Part shown: in pieces, positions 46,585 through 55,580 of the stretch
How positions within the stretch are numbered: the stretch's first letter is position 1
Layout: each line of letters opens with the position of its first letter
Origin: Asticcacaulis sp. EMRT-3
GTDB lineage: Bacteria > Pseudomonadota > Alphaproteobacteria > Caulobacterales > Caulobacteraceae
Length of the DNA stretch: 64,000 bases
Reading direction: 5' to 3'
Assembly (NCBI RefSeq): GCF_030027245.1
Contig: NZ_JASERT010000001.1
Span: 1,323,001-1,387,000 of the forward strand
The notes under the pieces: model-generated
The model's database searches: none
What the model was told of the DNA's origin: nothing
What the model saw: the letters and a program-made list of their open reading frames with translations, nothing else
Made by a program: the position numbers and the translations under genes

Positions 46585-48297
46585 CTACTTCCCCGCAGGT
46601 GCGATCCGCCAGATGCGGTTGCCCGCATCATCCGACACATAGAGCGCACCATCGACGCCCACCGCCACCCCGACCGGGCGGCCATTGACGTGTTTGTCAT
46701 CGACGATCAGGCCGGTCATGAAGTCCTGATAGCTCGCGCCCGGCTGGCCATGAGCGAAGCGCACACGCACGATTTTCGAGCCGGTACGCTGATGGCGGTT
46801 CCATGAGCCATGCAGGGCGATGAAGGCATCGCCCGTGTAATCCGCAGGGAAATCGGCGGTGCCACTGGCGGGCGGCTGATAAAAGACGAAGCCCAGCGGT
46901 GCCGAATGCGAAGCGAACAGCACGTCCGGCACGGTGATATGCCCCATCAGGTCGGGCCGCTCACCGGCATGGCGCGGGTCTTTGTGATCGCCGAGATAAT
47001 ACCACGGCCAGCCGAAGAACTGCCCCTCCTTCACCTGCGTGAAATAGTCGGGCACCAGATTATCGCCCAGCGCATCGCGTTCATTGGTGGTGCAGTAAAG
47101 CCCGCCGCTTTGCGGCTGAAAAGCCAGACTGACACAGTTGCGGATGCCGGTAGCCACCACATGGCGTTCGCTGCCATCGGGCTTGAAACGCAGGATCATG
47201 GCCCGGCCCGCCTCGCTGCCCCAGGCCTCGCCCAGGGCATGGGAGGCCACCCAGCCCTCGGGCGCTTTCGCATCCATGCCCTCGGCGACATTACTGCCCG
47301 AACCGACCGACACGAACATATATTGACTATCGGGAGAAAACGCGATGTCGCGCGTATTGTGGCCGCCCGTCGTGCTGAGATCGGCCACCACCGTCTCAGG
47401 CGCGCCACCGCCGATGGGGATACGCACCACCGAATCGACATTGGCAACATAGACATATTGCGGCGATGCGCCTTGCGGGTAAAAAGCCACGCCGAACGGC
47501 TGATGCAGGCCTTGCGCGAAGGTCTCCGGCGTGGCGGCCAGATGACCGCCGTGATTGCGATAGACCAGCACCTTGCCCGCATCGGATTCGACCACATAGA
47601 GATCGCCGTCTGGCGCGGTGCGCAACAGACGCGGGCCTTGCAAATCAGCCGCAAACACCGAGACGGCAAAGCCTTTGGGCACCTGCGGCAGCTTACCCGC
47701 GGGCGGCGCCACATAGGCCGCCGAATTGCCCGCCGACCGGGTGGCGTAAGGCGCGGGCAGATCGGCCACCGTCACCTGATGCACCACACCCGGCGCATCT
47801 TTGCGCCAGTCAAACGCACTGGCCGAGGGCGCAGGCGCAGCAGCGGGCTTTGGGGCAGGTGGGGCCTTCGCCTTCGCCGCACCCGCCTTCAGGCTGCCGA
47901 GATAGGCGATGATCTGCCTGCGCTGTTTGGCGTCGGGCACATTGACCGGCATCTGCGTGCCCGGCATGGCCTTTTGCGGATTGGCCAGAAAGGCATCGAG
48001 CGCAGCGGGGGTCCAGGTCTTGCCGTGCGCGCCGGCGCTTTTCAGCGCCGCCGAATAGTCAAAACCGGCCGTGCTGCCGATCTTTCGCCCGACCACACCA
48101 AACAGGGGCGGCCCCTGAAAAACACTCTTGTTCGGACTGGCATCGTGGCAAAGCGAGCAACTGGCGTCAAAGGCCTGCTTCCCCGCCGCCACATCCTGCG
48201 CCTTGGAACAGGCGGGCAGGATAAAGGCCGACAACAGGCTGAAGGCAGCCATAAGGCCATGTTTTAGATAGATTTTCTGAGGCCGGTTCGGTTGCAT
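46585..48297 (-). CDS. Cytochrome c-PQQ-type sugar dehydrogenase fusion, lipoprotein
   Basis: This 570-residue protein starts at 48297 (MQPNRPQKIYLKHGLMAAFSLLSAF) and carries a lipobox LPAC. A cytochrome c domain follows (haem site CSLCH at residues 47-51, axial Met in GTQMPVN). Then comes a glucose/sorbosone dehydrogenase beta-propeller (PDGDLYVVESDAGKVLVYRN, HNTRDIAFSPD, RPDLMGHITVPD, GRPVGVAVGVDGALYVSDDAGNRIWRI). It probably oxidises a sugar in the periplasm and passes electrons through its own haem. Confidence 0.85.
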   Translation of the reverse strand: MQPNRPQKIYLKHGLMAAFSLLSAFILPACSKAQDVAAGKQAFDASCSLCHDASPNKSVFQGPPLFGVVGRKIGSTAGFDYSAALKSAGAHGKTWTPAALDAFLANPQKAMPGTQMPVNVPDAKQRRQIIAYLGSLKAGAAKAKAPPAPKPAAAPAPSASAFDWRKDAPGVVHQVTVADLPAPYATRSAGNSAAYVAPPAGKLPQVPKGFAVSVFAADLQGPRLLRTAPDGDLYVVESDAGKVLVYRNHGGHLAATPETFAQGLHQPFGVAFYPQGASPQYVYVANVDSVVRIPIGGGAPETVVADLSTTGGHNTRDIAFSPDSQYMFVSVGSGSNVAEGMDAKAPEGWVASHALGEAWGSEAGRAMILRFKPDGSERHVVATGIRNCVSLAFQPQSGGLYCTTNERDALGDNLVPDYFTQVKEGQFFGWPWYYLGDHKDPRHAGERPDLMGHITVPDVLFASHSAPLGFVFYQPPASGTADFPADYTGDAFIALHGSWNRHQRTGSKIVRVRFAHGQPGASYQDFMTGLIVDDKHVNGRPVGVAVGVDGALYVSDDAGNRIWRIAPAGK

Positions 48298-48412
48298 GTT
48301 TCGCGCTCGCTCGTGTTGAAAAGCCACAGGAATTCACCGCCACCGCCAGCCTAGCCCAGACGGGCGCGCCTTTCCAGTGGCGAAAACCGCGAAATGCCAT
48401 TAGAGAGCCCGC

Positions 48413-49195
48413 ATGACGTTCAACAGCAAAACCTATGATGGCCTTGAGCCCATCCGGCTCAATAAATGGCTGGCGCAAAGCGGCGTCTGTTCGCGGCGCG
48501 AAGCCGACACCCTTATCGGTGAAGGCCGTGTCAGCCTGGATGGCGAGCGCGTCACTGATGCGGGCCGCAAGGTGCTGCCCGGCCAGACCCTGACGCTCGA
48601 CGCGGGCGGGGCCGAGGCGCTTGGCGGCAAGATGACCATCATCTATCACAAGCCGGTCGGCATCGTGTCGGGCCAGCCGGAACCGGGCGAAACCCCCGCC
48701 GTGCGCATGATCCGCCGCCCTAATGCGTTTGGGCCGGTCGATACCTATCCCGATCAAAATACCAAACTGGCCCCGGTCGGGCGGCTCGACAAGGATTCGC
48801 GCGGTCTTCTCATCCTGTCGGATGACGGCGTGCTGGCCAAGGCGATCATCGGGCCGGATAGCGAACTGGATAAGGAATACCATGTCCGGGTGCGCGGGCC
48901 GGTGTTTGAGGAAAAACTGAAATGGCTGCGCCACGGCCTCGAACTCGATGGCCGCCAGCTCAAACCGGCCCTCGTCACCCAGACCGGGCCGCAAGACCTG
49001 ACCTTCGTGCTGAAAGAAGGCCGCAACCGCCAGATCCGCCGCATGTGCGACATGTGCGAACTGCGCGTCACCGACCTGTACCGCCACCGGATCGGCCCGC
49101 TCAAACTGGGCGACCTGCCCGAAGGCCGGTGGCGGCTGATGACGCCGGACGAACGCGCGATGATGATCAGGGCTGGTGCGGGCGACAAGGTTTAA
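48413..49195 (+). CDS. Pseudouridine synthase, RsuA/RluF-RluB family
   Basis: This 260-residue protein has an N-terminal S4 RNA-binding domain (IRLNKWLAQSGVCSRREADTLIGEGRVSLDG) and the catalytic aspartate in VGRLDKDSRGLLILSDDG. The conserved KEGRNRQIRRMCD follows. The subfamily (rRNA site) cannot be fixed from sequence alone. Confidence 0.88.
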   Translation: MTFNSKTYDGLEPIRLNKWLAQSGVCSRREADTLIGEGRVSLDGERVTDAGRKVLPGQTLTLDAGGAEALGGKMTIIYHKPVGIVSGQPEPGETPAVRMIRRPNAFGPVDTYPDQNTKLAPVGRLDKDSRGLLILSDDGVLAKAIIGPDSELDKEYHVRVRGPVFEEKLKWLRHGLELDGRQLKPALVTQTGPQDLTFVLKEGRNRQIRRMCDMCELRVTDLYRHRIGPLKLGDLPEGRWRLMTPDERAMMIRAGAGDKV

Positions 49196-49375
49196 GACGG
49201 ATCGCCATTCAGCCCCTTGCTGAAGAAAGTGACCCCTCCGTCTCGACGGCGCTTCGCTTGCTCGACACCTCCCCACGCTTCGCGCAGGGAGGAAGGATGT
49301 GCCGCCTGCCTCCCTCCTCCCTGTTGCGTAGCAATAGGGATGTGTCATCGAGCCGGGCTCAGGGCGCGAAGCGTT

Positions 49376-49425
49376 AGAGCGGTTTGCATTCTGATTGAAT
49401 CGGTCAAAGGAATGCAACCCGCTCT
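49376..49425. repeat. Palindromic dispersed repeat, AGAGCGG variant
   Basis: AGAGCGG-TTTGCATTC...GAATGCAACCCGCTCT folds on itself with inner GATTGAATC. It resembles hairpin A of the 40160 and 57242 copies in its ends and inner GATT/AATC. The gap 49196-49375 before it is low-information sequence with cgaagcg/aggaggg-type repeats like those at 59920-60040; I see no gene there. Confidence 0.7.
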
Positions 49426-49484
49426 AAAAGGCTAAGCCTGATAGAAATGTGACTCAGCCCGGCCTGCCCGGATGCTTTTTAAGG

Positions 49485-49500
49485 TTGTCACCGGTGTCAG
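49485..49500. promoter_or_regulatory. LacI-type uronate operator, site 1
   Basis: TGTCACCGGTGTCAG is centred on ACCGGT at 49490-49495, about 70 bases upstream of the ExuT-like transporter gene. It shares ACCGGTGTCA exactly with sites at 57160-57169 and (reverse strand) 57445-57454. Confidence 0.6.
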
Positions 49501-49564
49501 ATTGCGGATAAGGTCGCGTCAATAAAAATCCGGGACAATAGACCAGATACAGGGACTCAAAAAA

Positions 49565-50884
49565 ATGCCAGACGATACCGGCGCCAAGGCGCAGCCCAGC
49601 GGACGCTACAGATGGGGCATTGTGGCCCTGCTGTTCACGGCCCTGGCCATCAACTATACCCACCGCCAGATGCTGGGCCTTTTCAAAGGCGAATTGCAGA
49701 CCCAGTTCGGCTGGACCGAGGAAACCTATGCCGGTCTGGTCTTCTGGTTTCAGGCCGCCTACGCCATCGGCCAGATGTCGTTCGGACGCCTGCTCGATGT
49801 GGCCGGTGTGCGTATCGGCTACGCCATCGGCTATGTGATCTGGGTGCTGGCCCATATGGCCACCGGCATGGTGACGGGGGTGACTGAGTTCGCCGTGGCC
49901 CGCTTTGCGCTCGGCCTTGGCGAATCGGGGGCCTTCCCGTCCAGCCTGAAGGCGATCTCGGAATGGTTCCCGCAAAAGGAACGCGCCCTGGCCGCCGGTG
50001 TCTTCAATGCCGGCACCTCGATCGGCATCATGATCGCCGCCGCCATCATCCCGTTTATTGCCCTGGGTAAATTCCATATCGGCACATTTCCTGTTGAGTT
50101 TCACGGCCTCAACTGGGGCTGGCGCGGCTCGTTTCTGTTCACCGGCGCTTTGAGCTTTCTGTGGCTGATCCCGTGGTTCATCATGTACCGCCGCCCGACC
50201 GAACACAAAAAGGTCTCGCCCGCCGAACTGACCTATATCGAAAGCGGTAAGGTTCTCGGCAATAACGAAAAGATCGGCTGGTTCAAGCTTCTGACCGTCA
50301 AGGAAACCTGGGCCTATGCGCTCGGCAAGTTCATGATCGACCCGATCTGGTGGCTTTACCTGTTCTGGCTGCCCGATTTTCTGCACAAGAATTACGGCCT
50401 CGACATCACCTCGTTCGGCGTGCCGCTCATCGTTATCTATCTGATGTCGGACATAGGTTCGGTGGCGGGCGGCTGGCTGTCCTCGACGCTGATTCACCGC
50501 GGCGTGTCGGTCAATGTCGCGCGCAAAACCGCCCTCTTCCTGTTTGCCCTGTGCGCCGTGCCGATGTTCTTCATCCACAATGTCCACGACCTCTGGCCCG
50601 CCGTTCTGATGATCGGTCTGGCCACGGCTGGCCATCAGGCCTTCTCGTGCAACCTCTACACCCTGCCCTCTGATCTTTTCCCGCCCGCTGGTGTCGGCAG
50701 CGTGCTCGGCATTGGCGGCTCAGCCGGTGCGGTGGGCGGCATGGTCATGTCGATCTTCGTTGGCTGGATCCTGCAAACCACCCATTCCTACACGCTGATC
50801 TTCGCCATCGCCGCCTTCACCTATCTGTTGGCCTTCGGCGTGATTCATCTGATTACGCCGAAACTGAGCCCAGCCAAAGTTTAG
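49565..50884 (+). CDS. exuT: MFS hexuronate transporter, ExuT-like
   Basis: This 439-residue major-facilitator permease has twelve predicted helices. The anion:cation symporter features of ExuT are the N-terminal YTHRQMLGLFKGELQTQFGWTEETYAGLVFWFQAAYAIGQMSFGRLLD and the signature FALGLGESGAFPSSLKAISEWFPQKERALAAGVFNAGTS. It likely imports galacturonate/glucuronate. The operator at 49485-49500 puts it in the same regulon as uxuB-uxaA and uxaC. Confidence 0.85.
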   Translation: MPDDTGAKAQPSGRYRWGIVALLFTALAINYTHRQMLGLFKGELQTQFGWTEETYAGLVFWFQAAYAIGQMSFGRLLDVAGVRIGYAIGYVIWVLAHMATGMVTGVTEFAVARFALGLGESGAFPSSLKAISEWFPQKERALAAGVFNAGTSIGIMIAAAIIPFIALGKFHIGTFPVEFHGLNWGWRGSFLFTGALSFLWLIPWFIMYRRPTEHKKVSPAELTYIESGKVLGNNEKIGWFKLLTVKETWAYALGKFMIDPIWWLYLFWLPDFLHKNYGLDITSFGVPLIVIYLMSDIGSVAGGWLSSTLIHRGVSVNVARKTALFLFALCAVPMFFIHNVHDLWPAVLMIGLATAGHQAFSCNLYTLPSDLFPPAGVGSVLGIGGSAGAVGGMVMSIFVGWILQTTHSYTLIFAIAAFTYLLAFGVIHLITPKLSPAKV

Positions 50885-50901
50885 CGTTCCTAACAAAAAA
50901 T

Positions 50902-50948
50902 GCCCCGTAATTCTCGGATCATGATTCCGAAAACTACGGGGCGTTTTC
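50902..50948 (+). terminator. Terminator after exuT
   Basis: GCCCCGTA (50902-50909) pairs with TACGGGGC (50935-50942), and the inner ATTCTCGGA/TCCGAAAAC partly pairs. GTTTT follows. It lies 18 bases after the stop. Confidence 0.8.
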
Positions 50949-51109
50949 TGTCTTCCGGCGTAACGAAAATATTATGTCATTCCTGACACATTTCTTGAAA
51001 TATCAGATAGATATTTGCCATTAACCCTGTTTTTTAATCAAGGCTTAGGCTTCCTGACGGCATAATCCAAGCGCTATAGCCCCGGATTCCGTCAGATGAA
51101 TATCCAGCC

Positions 51110-54100
51110 ATGAATATTCAGAACGCCACAGTCGCCCTGTCGCTGTTCACCAGTTCGTCGTCATCCTCGACGGACGAAACCACCCTTTTGACCAATTATT
51201 ACAACGCCAAGGCGGGCATTACCGGCACCTCGGCGAGTGGCACATCCGGCTCCACCACCGCCACCGCTACTCCCACCAAGACGACCTCGCCTACCGGATC
51301 TGCCGATGCGCCTTCCGCGCCGTGGAACGACAGCAACGCCGCCAGCGAGGAAAGCAATCTCGTCAACCAGGTGATGCAGGGCCAGTCCTTCATCAATCCC
51401 AACCGGATCACCTCGAACGTCATCAATGCGTCGCCCGACTATACCAAGCTGTTCACCCTGTATCAGGGCCTGAGCGCGCTGGAAGGCATTGCGACAGCCG
51501 CCCAGGCCAAGAATGTATCGAGCAATCAGTTGGTCGCCTATCAGCGCCGCTTCACGCAAGGCATGACCGAGGCGGAAAACTATATCTCATCCACCAATTA
51601 CGACCATGTTTCACTCACCGCCGGAACCCTGACCGACAATCTGCAAAATACGGTTGGCACGGCCACCACCAATTCCACCTATATCGGGCAGAATATCCAG
51701 ACCGGCTCGCTGTCCAGCGCCGTCAACGCCTTTCAGGGCAATGTCCAGTTTTCGATGACGGTGAACCGCGTCGGCACACCTGCGCCGATCACCGTCAATT
51801 TTGACCTGTCGGAAATGGGCACGACGACGCGCAGCATGTCGAATGTCGTCTCCTACATGAATGACAAGCTGAAGGCCGCCGGCCTCAGCACGCGCATGGC
51901 CGTCAATACCACGCCCGCCGTGCCGGTCACCACCACGCTCAATGGCCAGACCGTCACCCTGTCGGCGGGGCAGGCCTCCTACGGGCTGAAAATCAACGGG
52001 GCCTCCTACGAAACCGTAACGCTCAACGCGCCCGACACCGCCGATTCGGTCTATGTGACCCAGACGACCGGCGACCCCACCAAGGTGGTGACGCCCAGCA
52101 CGACATCCTCGACCAGTTCGACGACGACCAGCACCAGCTCGACCACGGCGGCCGACGCCACACCCGCCACCGATGTCACCTCGCAACTGCTGAAATTCCA
52201 GACCAGCGACAACGCCACCGGCGCGGCCCTCGATCCCACCAAGTCGCAGGTCGGCGACACCTATTGGGTGAGTGGCGAATCGGGCCAGACCGCCCTGCCC
52301 GCCACCGTGGCCGATGTGGTCAACGGCACCACCCAGTCCACTAACACCACCACCGACGCCCTGGCCACCGCCACGGGCACAGACGGCTCGGTCTATGTGC
52401 TGGCCAATGTCAATGGCACCACGGACGGGCAGGACATCAAGGGCACGCAGGACGTGGCCCTGACCAAGTATGATTCGGCGGGCAATGTCGTCTATACGCG
52501 GATGCTCGGCGCATCCGACACCGCTTCGGGCTATGCCCTGTCGGTTTCGGCTGACGGCAAGGTGGCGATTGCCGGTTCGGTGACCGGTGCGCTCGACATC
52601 AATAATCCCAGCACCACGCTCAATAAGTACGGCCTGCCGGTCGATACGGGCGTGGCCCCCTCCACCGCTGAACTGAGCGGCAGCGACCCCACCCAGACCG
52701 ACAGCTTCGTCACCGTGCTCAATAATGATGGCACCGAGGCCTGGACGCAGCGCCGTGCCGCCACCGCTGCCGATCAGGCCACCAGCGTCGCCTTCGGGGC
52801 CGATGATTCAGTCTATGTCGGTGGCAAGACGCAAAGCACGATGCAGGGTGCCACCACCGGCGAACAGGGCGGCTGGGACGCCTATGTGCAGGGTTTTTCC
52901 GCCACTGGCCAAAGTCTGTTCACCCAACAGACCGGCACGCCACAATCCGATTCGACCGCCCAGGTAGCGTTGGATGGCAACACGCTCTACGTAGCCAGCC
53001 TGCAAAATAATGACACGGTACTGACCTCTTACGACATCTCAACAGGCAAGGCAGTCGAGACAGGCCAGCGCTCGCTGGGCGGCATAGGCGGCGGCAATGT
53101 CAGCGCTCTGGCCGTGCAGAATGGCCAGGTCTATCTGGGCGGCTCCACCTCCAACAGTAATCTGGTGGGGGCCACGGCCAATGTCACCCACGCCTATTCC
53201 GGCGGCTATGACGCCTTCGCCCTGTCGGTCAATACCAATTTAAGCGACACTTCGGGCGACACGATTGCCTATTATGGCGGCGCGGGCAATGAACAGAACG
53301 CCCAGGTCGCCTTTTCCAACGGCAATGCCTATATCGCCGGACAGACCACGGGCGCGATCGCTGGCACCACCCAGATCGGCAAGCAGGACGGTTATCTGGC
53401 CGAGATCAATGTGGCCAGCGGTCAGGTTGTGTCGCAGGTGCGCAACAGCGGCACGGACGGCGTGGTCACCACCAATTCGATTGCGGTGTCCAGTGGCGGT
53501 TCCAGCATTCTCGACAAGCTGGGCCTGCCTCAGGGCACGATCCAGCAGACCGATTCCGATCTGATCACCGCCAATTCGAGCGTCCGTGCGGGCGACAAGT
53601 TCTACATGGTCGATCCGCAAACGGGCGTGCAGCAAACCATCACCATCGACGCCGGTGAGACGATGGCCAGTCTGGCCACCAAGATTCAGCGCGCCTCAAG
53701 CTACCAGCTTAATGTCAGCGTGACCAAGATCATCGGCAAACAGCAGAACCAACTGACCATCACACCCGCCAATTCCTCCAGCGCGATGGAATTTGTGGCC
53801 GGGCCCGCCGGACAGGATGCGCTGGCGGGGCTTGGTCTGCCCGCCGGTCTGGTCAGCAATGCCGCCAATCAGACGATGGATCCGAATTCATCCAACTATA
53901 CGAGTTCGAAAAAGGATATGGGGCTGAGCTTCAATTCCTCGCTCAATCTCAATTCGAGCCAGAATATTGCCGACGCCATCACCTCGCTGAAGGCGACGAT
54001 GGCCAATATCCAAAAGGTTTATACCTATCTGGAAAACGGCGATCCGCAGCCCGCCGCCAAGACCACCGGCAACGGCGCCGGCACGGTGCCGCAATATCTG

Positions 54101-54157
54101 ACCGACCAGATCGCCAATTATCAGGCTGCCCTAGCTCGCCTGACCGGTCAGGGTTAA
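51110..54157 (+). CDS. Large repetitive secreted-type protein, flagellar FlaEY-like
   Basis: This 1015-residue protein is rich in Ser/Thr/Gly/Ala and without a classical signal peptide. The N-terminal 150 residues (NLVNQVMQGQSFINPN...NYDHVSLTAGTLTDNLQNTV) are followed by a Thr/Ser linker (STTSSTSSTTTSTSSTT). A six-fold beta-propeller-like part follows with repeats of DGSVYVLANVNGTTDGQ/SVYVGGKTQ/GNAYIAGQTTG type. From about residue 850 the segment TITIDAGETMASLATKIQRASSY resembles flagellin/hook-associated modules. Caulobacter FlaEY, needed for normal filament assembly, has a comparable size and layout; I rank this as the best but unproven match. It has its own promoter region (50950-51109). 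Confidence 0.5.
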   Translation: MNIQNATVALSLFTSSSSSSTDETTLLTNYYNAKAGITGTSASGTSGSTTATATPTKTTSPTGSADAPSAPWNDSNAASEESNLVNQVMQGQSFINPNRITSNVINASPDYTKLFTLYQGLSALEGIATAAQAKNVSSNQLVAYQRRFTQGMTEAENYISSTNYDHVSLTAGTLTDNLQNTVGTATTNSTYIGQNIQTGSLSSAVNAFQGNVQFSMTVNRVGTPAPITVNFDLSEMGTTTRSMSNVVSYMNDKLKAAGLSTRMAVNTTPAVPVTTTLNGQTVTLSAGQASYGLKINGASYETVTLNAPDTADSVYVTQTTGDPTKVVTPSTTSSTSSTTTSTSSTTAADATPATDVTSQLLKFQTSDNATGAALDPTKSQVGDTYWVSGESGQTALPATVADVVNGTTQSTNTTTDALATATGTDGSVYVLANVNGTTDGQDIKGTQDVALTKYDSAGNVVYTRMLGASDTASGYALSVSADGKVAIAGSVTGALDINNPSTTLNKYGLPVDTGVAPSTAELSGSDPTQTDSFVTVLNNDGTEAWTQRRAATAADQATSVAFGADDSVYVGGKTQSTMQGATTGEQGGWDAYVQGFSATGQSLFTQQTGTPQSDSTAQVALDGNTLYVASLQNNDTVLTSYDISTGKAVETGQRSLGGIGGGNVSALAVQNGQVYLGGSTSNSNLVGATANVTHAYSGGYDAFALSVNTNLSDTSGDTIAYYGGAGNEQNAQVAFSNGNAYIAGQTTGAIAGTTQIGKQDGYLAEINVASGQVVSQVRNSGTDGVVTTNSIAVSSGGSSILDKLGLPQGTIQQTDSDLITANSSVRAGDKFYMVDPQTGVQQTITIDAGETMASLATKIQRASSYQLNVSVTKIIGKQQNQLTITPANSSSAMEFVAGPAGQDALAGLGLPAGLVSNAANQTMDPNSSNYTSSKKDMGLSFNSSLNLNSSQNIADAITSLKATMANIQKVYTYLENGDPQPAAKTTGNGAGTVPQYLTDQIANYQAALARLTGQG

Positions 54158-54161
54158 AGCC

Positions 54162-55580
54162 CTATATCAGGGCCGCATAGGCCTTGGCGACGCCATCGGC
54201 AAAGGCGGGCGTCCTGGCCAGCCCTTCGGGGAAGACTTCGCGCAGGGCCAGGAACCGCGCTGCATCCGCTGCGCTGTCATCACAGGCACGACCCACGGCC
54301 AGCAGGGTTTCAGCCAGCGGGTCGGTCAGGTCACCGCCCGTCACGGCCTTGCCGCGCACAAAGCGCATCCACGCCGCCAGCGGCACGCACAGGCGCGATA
54401 TGTCGCGGCCCTGCTCAAGCGCTTCCGACAGTGAGCTTAAGATACGGATCGGCAGTTTTTGCGAGCCGTCCCAGGCGATCTGGGCCAGCAGGTGGCGGAT
54501 GGCCGGATTGCGGAAACGCTTGAGAATGGCCTCGCAATAGGCGGGCAGATCAAGGCCTGCCGGGGCTTCGAGTAGGGGCGCGATGTCGTCCAGCATCAGG
54601 GCGCGCACGAAACCGGCCAGCTCTTCGTCCTGCATCGCCTCGGCCACGGTTTCAAAACCTTTGAGTGACCCCACATAGGCAAGCGTTGAGTGCGGGCCAT
54701 TGAGCAGGCGCAGCTTGGCGCGCTCGAAGGCCGGCACATTATCGGTGAGGGTCACGCCGACGCTGGCCCAGTCGGGGCCATCCTCATGCGGGTGCGCCTC
54801 GATCACCCATTGCGTAAAGGCTTCGCGCTGGATCGGCCAGGCATCGTCATGGCCGATCATCTCGGCCACACGGGCGCGCAGGGCATTGTCGGTGGCGGGG
54901 GTGATCGAATCGACCATGGTGCACGGGCAGACCAGTTCCGCTGCGATCCAGTCGGCCAGCGCCTTGTCCTGCCGCCCGGCCAGCGCCACCACGGCGGCCT
55001 TCAGGCGATGGCCGTTGCTCGGCAGATTGTCGCAGGCGATCAGCACGAAGGGCGACTGGCCATTCTGGTGACGGCGACGCAAGCCCTCCACCACATAGCC
55101 GATGAAGCTTTTCGGCGCGGCGGGATTTTGCACGTCATGCACAATGTCGGGATGGGCGAAATCGAGCGTGAAATCAGCACCGAGGCAGTAGCCTTTTTCG
55201 GTGACGGTTGAGGTGACGATCCGCACGGAAGGCTTTGTCAGGCGCTGGAAAACCGCCTCGCGGTCTTCAGGCGCCACCAGCACCTCACGCAAGGATCCGA
55301 TCACCCGGTAGCTGATCTCTTCGTCGAGAATGGCCAGTGTATAAAGGCCGTTCTGCGCTTCCAGCGCATCGCGCACGCCCGCCGAATGCAGCGACACGCC
55401 GCAAATACCCCAACGCGGATCCTTGGCCAGCAGCGCATCGACATAGGCCGCCTGATGGGCGCGGAAAAAGGCACCCGGCCCGAAATGGACGATGCCGGTC
55501 TGCACAGAGGCCGGATCATAGGCGGGCACGGCAACAGCTTCGGGCAGGCGCGGCAGTTCGTTGAGCGACAGTCTCGTCAC
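54162..55580 (-). CDS. uxuB: Fructuronate reductase-type mannitol dehydrogenase family
   Basis: This 472-residue NAD-dependent polyol dehydrogenase has the N-terminal GIVHFGPGAFFRAHQAAYVDALL and VTEKGYC, IACDNLPSNGHRLKAAV, MVDSITPAT and the catalytic lysine region ERAKLRLLNGPHSTLAYVGSLKGF. It resembles UxuB (fructuronate to mannonate) more than UxaB. It overlaps uxaA by 4 bases; since UxaA handles altronate, it may reduce tagaturonate as well. Exact substrate unresolved. Confidence 0.82.
   Translation of the reverse strand: MTRLSLNELPRLPEAVAVPAYDPASVQTGIVHFGPGAFFRAHQAAYVDALLAKDPRWGICGVSLHSAGVRDALEAQNGLYTLAILDEEISYRVIGSLREVLVAPEDREAVFQRLTKPSVRIVTSTVTEKGYCLGADFTLDFAHPDIVHDVQNPAAPKSFIGYVVEGLRRRHQNGQSPFVLIACDNLPSNGHRLKAAVVALAGRQDKALADWIAAELVCPCTMVDSITPATDNALRARVAEMIGHDDAWPIQREAFTQWVIEAHPHEDGPDWASVGVTLTDNVPAFERAKLRLLNGPHSTLAYVGSLKGFETVAEAMQDEELAGFVRALMLDDIAPLLEAPAGLDLPAYCEAILKRFRNPAIRHLLAQIAWDGSQKLPIRILSSLSEALEQGRDISRLCVPLAAWMRFVRGKAVTGGDLTDPLAETLLAVGRACDDSAADAARFLALREVFPEGLARTPAFADGVAKAYAALI

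Noticed and set aside
46810..48267. 485-codon frame opposite the sugar dehydrogenase
   Set aside because: It is antisense to a gene with signal peptide, haem motif and propeller; composition is Arg/His/Ile-rich noise.
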